From Diorhabda sublineata (taxonomy: Eukaryota > Arthropoda > Insecta > Coleoptera > Chrysomelidae), in contig NC_079483.1 in assembly GCF_026230105.1 (NCBI RefSeq), positions 1,791,312 through 1,855,311 of the forward strand: a DNA stretch of 64,000 nt. Reading direction: 5' to 3'. Shown one piece after another: positions 53,812 to 62,324 of the stretch. Below the pieces are notes generated by a model. It was not told the origin of the DNA and searched no databases. It saw nothing but the letters and a program-made list of their open reading frames with translations. Position numbers and translations under genes: made by a program. Position 1 is the stretch's first letter, and the number at the start of each line of letters is the position of its first letter.

Positions 53812-56555
53812 GTTTATTGAAAATTTTCAAAGTCTATCTTCCTCATTTGAAGTCGAATTTCAACGTTTCTCATATATTTGAATGAGTTTGCATCTAACTT
53901 TGTCAGATATCTTCGATTTACATTCATTGAAGCCCATTGAAGTCGATTCTCACTTTGTGTTGATTGAAAATTTTCAAAGTCTATCTTCCTCATTTGAAGT
54001 CGAATTTCAACATTTCTCATATAATTGAATGAGTTTGCATATAACTTTGTCAGATATCGTCGATTTACATTCATTGAAGCCCATTGAAGTCGATTCTCAC
54101 TTTGTGTTGATTGAAAATTTTCAAAGTCTATCTTCCTCATTTGAAGTCGAATTTCAACATTTCTCATATATTTGAATGAGTTTGCATCTAACTTTGTAAG
54201 ATATCGTCGATTTACATTCATTGAAGCCCATTGAAGTCGATTCTCACTTTGTGTTGATTGAAAATTTTCAAAATCTATCTTCCTCATTTGAAGTCGAATT
54301 TCAACATTTCTCATATATTTGAATGAGTTCGCATCTAACTTTATCAGATATCGTCGATTTACATTCATTGAAGCCCATTGAAGTCGATTCTCACTTTGTG
54401 TTGATTGAAAATTTTCAAAGTCTATCTTCCTCATTTGAAGTCGAATTTCAACATTTCTCATATAATTGAATGAGTTTGCATATAACTTTGTCAGATATCG
54501 TCGATTTACATTCATTGAAGCCCATTGAAGTCGATTCTCACTTTGTGTTGATTGAAAATTTTCAAAGTCTATCTTCCTCATTTGAAGTCGAATTTCAACA
54601 TTTCTCATATATTTGAATGAGTTTGCATCTAACTTTGTAAGATATCGTCGATTTACATTCATTGAAGCCCATTGAAGTCGATTCTCACTTTGTGTTGATT
54701 GAAAATTTTCAAAATCTATCTTCCTCATTTGAAGTCGAATTTCAACATTTCTCATATATTTGAATGAGTTTGCATCTAACTTTGTCAGATATCGTCGATT
54801 TACATTCATTGAAGCCCATTGAAGTCGATTCTCACTTTGTGTTGATTGAAAATTTTCAAAGTCTATCTTCCTCATTTGAAGTCAAATTTCAACATTTCTC
54901 ATATATTTGAATGAGTTTACATCTAACTTTGTCAGATATCGTCGATTTACATTCATTGAAGAACATTGAAGTCGATTCTCACTTTGTGTTGATTGAAAAT
55001 TTTCAAAGTCTATCTTCCTCATTTGAAGTCGAATTTCAACATTTCTCATATATTTGAATGAGTTTGCATCTAACTTTGTCAGATATCGTCGATTTACATT
55101 CATTGAAGCCCATTGAAGTCGATTCTCACTTTGTGTTGATTGAAAATTTTCAAAGTCTATCTTCCTCATTTAAAGTCGAATTTCAACATATCTCATATAT
55201 TTGAATGAGTTCGCATCTAACTTTATCAGATATCGTCGATTTACATTCATTGAAGCCCATTGAGGTCGATTGTCACTTTGTGTTTATTGAAAATTTTCAA
55301 AGTCTATCTTCCTCATTTGAAGTCGAATTTTAACATTTCTCATATATTTGAATGAGTTTGCATCTAACTTTGTCAGATATCGTCGATTTACATTCATTGA
55401 AGCCCATTGAAGTCGATTCTCACTTTGTGTTGATTGAAAATTTTCAAAGTCTATCTTCCTCATTTGAAGTCGAATTTCAACATTTCTCATATATTTGAAT
55501 GAGTTTGCATCTAACTTTGTCAGATATCTTCGATTTACATTCATTGAAGCCCATTGAAGTCGATTCTCACTTTGTGTTGATTGAAAATTTTCAAAGTCTA
55601 TCTTCCTCATTTGAAGTCGAATTCCAACATTTCTCATATAATTGAATGAGTTTGCATATAACTTTGTCAGATATCGTCGATTTACATTCATTGAAGCCCA
55701 TTGAAGTCGATTCTCACTTTGTGTTGATTGAAAATTTTCAAAGTCTATCTTCCTCATTTGAAGACGAATTTCAACATTTCTCATATATTTGAATGAGTTT
55801 GCATCTAACTTTGACAGATATCGTCGATTTACATTCATTGAAGCCCATTGAAGTCGATTCTCACTTTGTGTTGATTGAAAATTTTCAAAATCTATCTTCC
55901 TCATTTGAAGTCGAATTTCAACATTTCTCATATATTTGAATGAGTTTGCATCTAACTTTGTCAGATATCGTCGATTTACATTCATTGAAGCCCATTGAAG
56001 TCGATTCTCACTTTGTGTTGATTGAAAATTTTCAAAGTCTATCTTCCTCATTTGGAGTCGAATTTCAACATTTCTCATATATTTGAATGAGTTTGCCTCT
56101 AACTTCGTCAGATATCGTCGATTTACATTCATTGAAGCCCATTGAAGGATTCTCACTTTGTTGATTGAAAATTTTCAATTCTATCTTCCTCATTTGAAGT
56201 CGAATTTCAACATTTCTCATATATTTGAATGAGTTTGCATCTAACTTTGTCAGATATCGTCGATTTACATTTATTAAGCCCATCGGGGTCGATTGTCACT
56301 TTGTGTTGATTGAAAATTTTCAGTCTATCTTCCTCATTTGAAGTCGAATTTCAACATTTCTTATATATTTGAGTGAGTTCGCATCTGTGTTGATTGAAAA
56401 TTTCCAAAGTCTATCTTCCTAATTTGAAGACGAATTTCAACATTTCTCATATATTTGAGTGAGTTTGCATCTAACATTATCAGATATACGCGATTAACAT
56501 CCATTGAAGCCCATTGAAGTCGATTCTCACTTTGTGTTGATTGAAAATTTTCAAA
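53812..56555. repeat. 2.74-kb segment, right copy of the dispersed duplication
   Basis: Partner of 37859-40602. Private differences include CAACGTTTC near 53863, GTTCGCATCT/TTTATCAG near 54328-54346 and GAAGACGAAT near 55760. It carries the same pair of irregular monomers and truncated/divergent pair at its right end. Confidence 0.88.
56057..56342. repeat. Irregular 142-bp and 144-bp monomers, second copy
   Basis: 56057-56198 and 56199-56342 repeat the deletions of 40104-40245 and 40246-40389 base for base at the positions compared, including CATCGGGGTCG. Confidence 0.9.
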
Positions 56556-56575
56556 ATCTATCTTCCTCATTTGAA
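56343..56575. repeat. Truncated plus divergent monomer pair 9
   Basis: The 86-bp monomer spans 56343-56428 and the divergent monomer 56429-56575. It is the same sublineage as the pair at 40390 (CAACATTT, ACATTATCAG) but ends in CAAAATC instead of CAAAGTC. Confidence 0.93.
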
Positions 56576-56923
56576 GTCGAATTCCAACATTTCTCATATA
56601 TTTGAATGAGTTTGCATCTAACTTTGTCAGATATCTTCGATTTACATTCATTGAAGCCCATTGAAGTCGATTCTCACTTTGTGTTGATTGAAAATTTTCA
56701 AAGTCTATCTTCCTCATTTGAAGTCGTATTTGAACATTTCTCATATATTTGAATGAGTTTGCATCTAACTATGTCAGATATCGTCGATTTACATTCATTG
56801 AAGCCCATTGAAGTCGATTCTCACTTTGTGTTGATTGAAAATTTTCAAAATCTATCTTCCTCATTTGAAGTCGAATTTCAACATTTCTCATATATTTGAA
56901 TGAGTTTGCATCTAACTTTGTCA

Positions 56924-56929
56924 GATATC
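56924..56929. other. GATATC (EcoRV-type) site, once per monomer
   Basis: GATATC sits at monomer positions 55-60 and recurs every 147 bp through most of the array. It survives in the GATATCTTCG and GATATCAACG variants. It is lost in the divergent monomers, which read GATATACGCG, for example 8739-8885. The array should therefore give a 147-bp digestion ladder with larger steps at divergent monomers. Confidence 0.9.
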
Positions 56930-56981
56930 GTCGATTTACATTCATTGAAGCCCATTGAAGTCGATTCTCACTTTGTGTTGA

Positions 56982-56995
56982 TTGAAAATTTTCAA
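56982..56995. other. 14-bp perfect palindrome with A4T4 core (example of a per-monomer element)
   Basis: TTGAAAATTTTCAA reads the same on both strands and occurs at positions 113-126 of almost every monomer. The outer flanks do not extend the dyad. Its core GAAAATTTTC is an A4T4 tract, a class known to be intrinsically curved. Variants alter it in some lineages, for example TTTCCAAAG in the 86-bp monomers, TTTTTAAAG near 709, 1294 and 2613, and TTTTCAGTC in the 2-bp-deleted monomers. A role in chromatin or protein binding is inference. Confidence 0.9.
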
Positions 56996-58045
56996 AGTCT
57001 ATCTTCCTCATTTGAAGTCGAATTTCAACATTTCTCATATATTTGAATGAGTTTGCATCTAACTTTGTCAGATATCGTCGATTTACATTCATTGAAGCCC
57101 ATTGAAGTCGATTCTCACTTTGTGTTGATTGAAAATTTTCAAAGTCTATCTTCCTCATTTGAAGTCGAATTTCAACATTTCTCATATATTTGAATGAGTT
57201 TGCATCTAACTTTGTCAGATATCGTCGATTTACATTCATTGAAGCCCATTGAAGTCGATTCTCACTTTGTGTTGATTGAAAATTTTCAAAGTCTATCTTC
57301 CTCATTTAAAGTCGAATTTCAACATATCTCATATATTTGAATGAGTTCGCATCTAACTTTATCAGATATCGTCGATTTACATTCATTGAAGCCCATTGAG
57401 GTCGATTGTCACTTTGTGTTTATTGAAAATTTTCAAAGTCTATCTTCCTCATTTGAAGTCGAATTTTAACATTTCTCATATATTTGAATGAGTTTGCATC
57501 TAACTTTGTCAGATATCGTCGATTTACATTCATTGAAGCCCATTGAAGTCGATTCTCACTTTGTGTTGATTGAAAATTTTCAAAGTCTATCTTCCTCATT
57601 TGAAGTCGAATTTCAACATTTCTCATATATTTGAATGAGTTTGCATCTAACTTTGTCAGATATCTTCGATTTACATTCATTGAAGCCCATTGAAGTCGAT
57701 TCTCACTTTGTGTTGATTGAAAATTTTCAAAGTCTATCTTCCTCATTTGAAGTCGAATTTCAACATTTCTCATATAATTGAATGAGTTTGCATATAACTT
57801 TGTCAGATATCGTCGATTTACATTCATTGAAGCCCATTGAAGTCGATTCTCACTTTGTGTTGATTGAAAATTTTCAAAGTCTATCTTCCTCATTTGAAGT
57901 CGAATTTCAACATTTCTCATATATTTGAATGAGTTTGCATCTAACTTTGTCAGATATCGTCGATTTACATTCATTGAAGCCCATTGAAGTCGATTCTCAC
58001 TTTGTGTTGATTGAAAATTTTCAAAATCTATCTTCCTCATTTGAA

Positions 58046-59515
58046 GTCGAATTTCAACATTTCTCATATATTTGAATGAGTTTGCATCTAACTTTGTCAG
58101 ATATCTTCGATTTACATTCATTGAAGCCCATTGAAGTCGATTCTCACTTTGTGTTGATTGAAAATTTTCAAAGTCTATCTTCCTCATTTGAAGTCGTATT
58201 TGAACATTTCTCATATATTTGAATGAGTTTGCATCTAACTATGTCAGATATCGTCGATTTACATTCATTGAAGCCCATTGAAGTCGATTCTCACTTTGTG
58301 TTGATTGAAAATTTTCTAAATCTATCTTCCTCATTTGAAGTCGAATTTCAACATTTCTCATATATTTGAATGAGTTTGCATCTAACTTTGTCAGATATCG
58401 TCGATTTACATTCATTGAAGCCCATTGAAGTCGATTCTCACTTTGTGTTGATTGAAAATTTTCAAAGTCTATCTTCCTCATTTGAAGTCGAATTTCAACA
58501 TTTCTCATATATTTGAATGAGTTTGCATCTAACTTTGTCAGATATCGTCGATTTACATTCATTGAAGCCCATTGAAGTCGATTCTCACTTTGTGTTGATT
58601 GAAAATTTTCAAAGTCTATCTTCCTCATTTGAAGTCGAATTTCAACATTTCTCATATATTTGAATGAGTTTGCATCTAACTTTGTCAGATATCGTCGATT
58701 TACATTCATTGAAGCCCATTGAAGTCGATTCTCACTTTGTGTTGATTGAAAATTTTCAAAGTCTATCTTCCTCATTTAAAGTCGAATTTCAACATATCTC
58801 ATATATTTGAATGAGTTCGCATCTAACTTTATCAGATATCGTCGATTTACATTCATTGAAGCCCATTGAGGTCGATTGTCACTTTGTGTTTATTGAAAAT
58901 TTTCAAAGTCTATCTTCCTCATTTGAAGTCGAATTTTAACATTTCTCATATATTTGAATGAGTTTGCATCTAACTTTGTCAGATATCGTCGATTTACATT
59001 CATTGAAGCCCATTGAAGTCGATTCTCACTTTGTGTTGATTGAAAATTTTCAAAGTCTATCTTCCTCATTTGAAGTCGAATTTCAACATTTCTCATATAT
59101 TTGAATGAGTTTGCATCTAACTTTGTCAGATATCTTCGATTTACATTCATTGAAGCCCATTGAAGTCGATTCTCACTTTGTGTTGATTGAAAATTTTCAA
59201 AGTCTATCTTCCTCATTTGAAGTCGAATTTCAACATTTCTCATATAATTGAATGAGTTTGCATATAACTTTGTCAGATATCGTCGATTTACATTCATTGA
59301 AGCCCATTGAAGTCGATTCTCACTTTGTGTTGATTGAAAATTTTCAAAGTCTATCTTCCTCATTTGAAGTCGAATTTCAACATTTCTCATATATTTGAAT
59401 GAGTTTGCATCTAACTTTGTCAGATATCGTCGATTTACATTCATTGAAGCCCATTGAAGTCGATTCTCACTTTGTGTTGATTGAAAATTTTCAAAATCTA
59501 TCTTCCTCATTTGAA
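58046..59515. repeat. Higher-order repeat, 1470-bp unit, copy 2 of 3
   Basis: Same ten monomers in the same order. A private change is TTTTCTAAATC near 58315. Confidence 0.93.
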
Positions 59516-60985
59516 GTCGAATTTCAACATTTCTCATATATTTGAATGAGTTTGCATCTAACTTTGTCAGATATCTTCGATTTACATTCATTGAAGCCCA
59601 TTGAAGTCGATTCTCACTTTGTGTTGATTGAAAATTTTCAAAGTCTATCTTCCTCATTTGAAGTCGTATTTGAACATTTCTCATATATTTGAATGAGTTT
59701 GCATCTAACTATGTCAGATATCGTCGATTTACATTCATTGAAGCCCATTGAAGTCGATTCTCACTTTGTGTTGATTGAAAATTTTCAAAATCTATCTTCC
59801 TCATTTGAAGTCGAATTTCAACATTTCTCATATATTTGAATGAGTTTGCATCTAACTTTGTCAGATATCGTCGATTTACATTCATTGAAGCCCATTGAAG
59901 TCGATTCTCCCTTTGTGTTGATTGAGAATTTTCAAAGTCTATCTTCCTCATTTGAAGTCGAATTTCAACATTTCTCATATATTTGAATGAGTTTGCATCT
60001 AACTTTGTCAGATATCGTCGATTTACATTCATTGAAGCCCATTGAAGTCGATTCTCACTTTGTGTTGATTGAAAATTTTCAAAGTCTATCTTCCTCATTT
60101 GAAGTCGAATTTCAACATTTCTCATATATTTGAATGAGTTTGCATCTAACTTTGTCAGATATCGTCGATTTACATTCATTGAAGCCCATTGAAGTCGATT
60201 CTCACTTTGTGTTGATTGAAAATTTTCAAAGTCTATCTTCCTCATTTAAAGTCGAATTTCAACATATCTCATATATTTGAATGAGTTCGCATCTAACTTT
60301 ATCAGATATCGTCGATTTACATTCATTGAAGCCCATTGAGGTCGATTGTCACTTTGTGTTTATTGAAAATTTTCAAAGTCTATCTTCCTCATTTGAAGTC
60401 GAATTTTAACATTTCTCATATATTTGAATGAGTTTGCATCTAACTTTGTCAGATATCGTCGATTTACATTCATTGAAGCCCATTGAAGTCGATTCTCACT
60501 TTGTGTTGATTGAAAATTTTCAAAGTCTATCTTCCTCATTTGAAGTCGAATTTCAACATTTCTCATATATTTGAATGAGTTTGCATCTAACTTTGTCAGA
60601 TATCTTCGATTTACATTCATTGAAGCCCATTGAAGTCGATTCTCACTTTGTGTTGATTGAAAATTTTCAAAGTCTATCTTCCTCATTTGAAGTCGAATTT
60701 CAACATTTCTCATATAATTGAATGAGTTTGCATATAACTTTGTCAGATATCGTCGATTTACATTCATTGAAGCCCATTGAAGTCGATTCTCACTTTGTGT
60801 TGATTGAAAATTTTCAAAGTCTATCTTCCTCATTTGAAGTCGAATTTCAACATTTCTCATATATTTGAATGAGTTTGCATCTAACTTTGTCAGATATCGT
60901 CGATTTACATTCATTGAAGCCCATTGAAGTCGATTCTCACTTTGTGTTGATTGAAAATTTTCAAAATCTATCTTCCTCATTTGAA
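59516..60985. repeat. Higher-order repeat, 1470-bp unit, copy 3 of 3
   Basis: Private changes are TTCTCCCTTTG near 59906 and GATTGAGAATT near 59922. The 1470-bp periodicity ends near 61046, where GATATCGTCG replaces the expected GATATCTTCG. Confidence 0.92.
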
Positions 60986-61132
60986 GTCGAATTTCAACAT
61001 TTCTCATATATTTGAATGAGTTTGCATCTAACTTTGTCAGATATCGTCGATTTACATTCATTGAAGCCCATTGAAGTCGATTCTCACTTTGTGTTGATTG
61101 AAAATTTTCAAAGTCTATCTTCCTCATTTGGA

Positions 61133-61276
61133 GTCGAATTTCAACATTTCTCATATATTTGAATGAGTTTGCCTCTAACTTTGTCAGATATCGTCGATTT
61201 ACATTCATTGAAGCCCATTGAAGTCGATTCTCACTTTGTTGATTAAAAATTTTCAATTCTATCTTCCTCATTTGAA
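61133..61276. repeat. Irregular 144-bp monomer (GGAGTCG type)
   Basis: Carries GCCTCTAAC, ACTTTGTTGATT (2-bp loss) and TTCAATTCTATC (1-bp loss). Unlike the 40104 copy it keeps GAAGTCGATTCTC. It joins directly to a truncated monomer, without the CGGGG monomer. Confidence 0.9.
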
Positions 61277-61509
61277 GTCGAATTTCAACATTTCTCATAT
61301 ATTTGAGTGAGTTCGCATCTGTGTTGATTGAAAATTTCCAAAGTCTATCTTCCTAATTTGAAGACGAATTTCAACATTTCTCATATATTTGAGTGAGTTT
61401 GCATCTAACATTGTCAGATATACGCGATTAACATCCATTGAAGCCCATTGAAGTCGATTCTCACTTTGTGTTGATTGAAAATTTTCAAAATCTATCTTCC
61501 TCATTTGAA
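61277..61509. repeat. Truncated plus divergent monomer pair 10
   Basis: The 86-bp monomer spans 61277-61362 and the divergent monomer 61363-61509. It is unusual in reading TTTCTCATATA rather than TTTCTTATATA in the truncated unit. The divergent unit has CAACATTT with ACATTGTCAG. Confidence 0.92.
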
Positions 61510-61656
61510 GTCGAATTTCAACATTTCTCATATATTTGAATGAGTTTGCATCTAACTTTGTCAGATATCGTCGATTTACATTCATTGAAGCCCATTGAAG
61601 TCGATTCTCACTTTGTGTTGATTGAAAATTTTCAAAGTCCATCTTCCTCATTTGGA

Positions 61657-62091
61657 GTCGAATTTCAACATTTCTCATATATTTGAATGAGTTTGCCTCT
61701 AACTTTGTCAGATATCGTCGATTTACATTCATTGAAGCCCATTGAAGTCGATTCTCACTTTGTGTTGATTGAAAATTTTCAAAGTCTATCTTCCTCATTT
61801 GAAGTCGAATTTCAACATTTCTCATATATTTGAATGAGTTTGCCTCTAACTTTGTCAGATATCGTCGATTTACATTCATTGAAGCCCATTGAAGTCGATT
61901 CTCACTTTGTTGATTGAAAATTTTCAATTCTATCTTCCTCATTTGAAGTCGAATTTCAACATTTCTCATATATTTGAATGAGTTTGCATCTAACTTTGTC
62001 AGATATCGTCGATTTACATTTATTAAGCCCATCGGGGTCGATTGTCACTTTTTGTTGATTGAAAATTTTCAGTCTATCTTCCTCATTTGAA
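61657..62091. repeat. Three variant monomers: GGAGTCG, 144-bp and 144-bp CGGGG
   Basis: 61657-61803 is full length with GGAGTCG and GCCTCTAAC. 61804-61947 has ACTTTGTTGATT and TTCAATTCTATC. 61948-62091 has TTATTAAGCCC, CCATCGGGGTCG, TTTTTGTTGATT and TTTTCAGTC. It parallels the 40.1- and 56.1-kb clusters with fewer deletions, so it may be nearer the ancestral order. Confidence 0.88.
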
Positions 62092-62324
62092 GTCGAATTT
62101 CAACATTTCTTATATATTTGAGTGAGTTCGCATCTGTGTTAATTGAAAATTTCCAAAGTCTATCTTCCTAATTTGAAGACGAATTTCAACATTTCTCATA
62201 TATTTGAGTGAGTTTGCATCTAACATTGTCAGATATACGCGATTAACATCCATTGAAGCCCATTGAAGTCGATTCTCACTTTGTGTTGATTGAAAATTTT
62301 CAAAATCTATCTTCCTCATTTGAA
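62092..62324. repeat. Truncated plus divergent monomer pair 11
   Basis: The 86-bp monomer spans 62092-62177 and has a private GTGTTAATTG. The divergent monomer spans 62178-62324 with CAACATTT. Confidence 0.93.

Larger units (their letters stand above)
56870..57016. repeat. Representative consensus monomer (147 bp)
   Basis: This copy matches the majority base at every position I compared and serves as reference. It holds four CpGs (positions 3, 60, 63 and 93), three GTCGA motifs (1, 61 and 91), two CATTGAA words 10 bp apart (74 and 84) and T-runs spaced roughly every 8-12 bp. Read on the reverse strand in one frame it is open for 49 codons, which is why tandem copies give long open frames. 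The phase starting at GTCGAA is my convention; the biological unit boundary is unknown. Confidence 0.95.
56576..58045. repeat. Higher-order repeat, 1470-bp unit (10 monomers), copy 1 of 3
   Basis: The unit is exactly 10 x 147 bp. Its unique tag GTCGTATTTGAAC with AACTATGTC occurs at 56723, 58193 and 59663. Each unit also holds a run of consensus monomers, one ATTTAAAGTCG/TGTTTATTG cassette and one ATAATTG monomer. This copy has GAATTCCAAC at its start. Confidence 0.93.
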
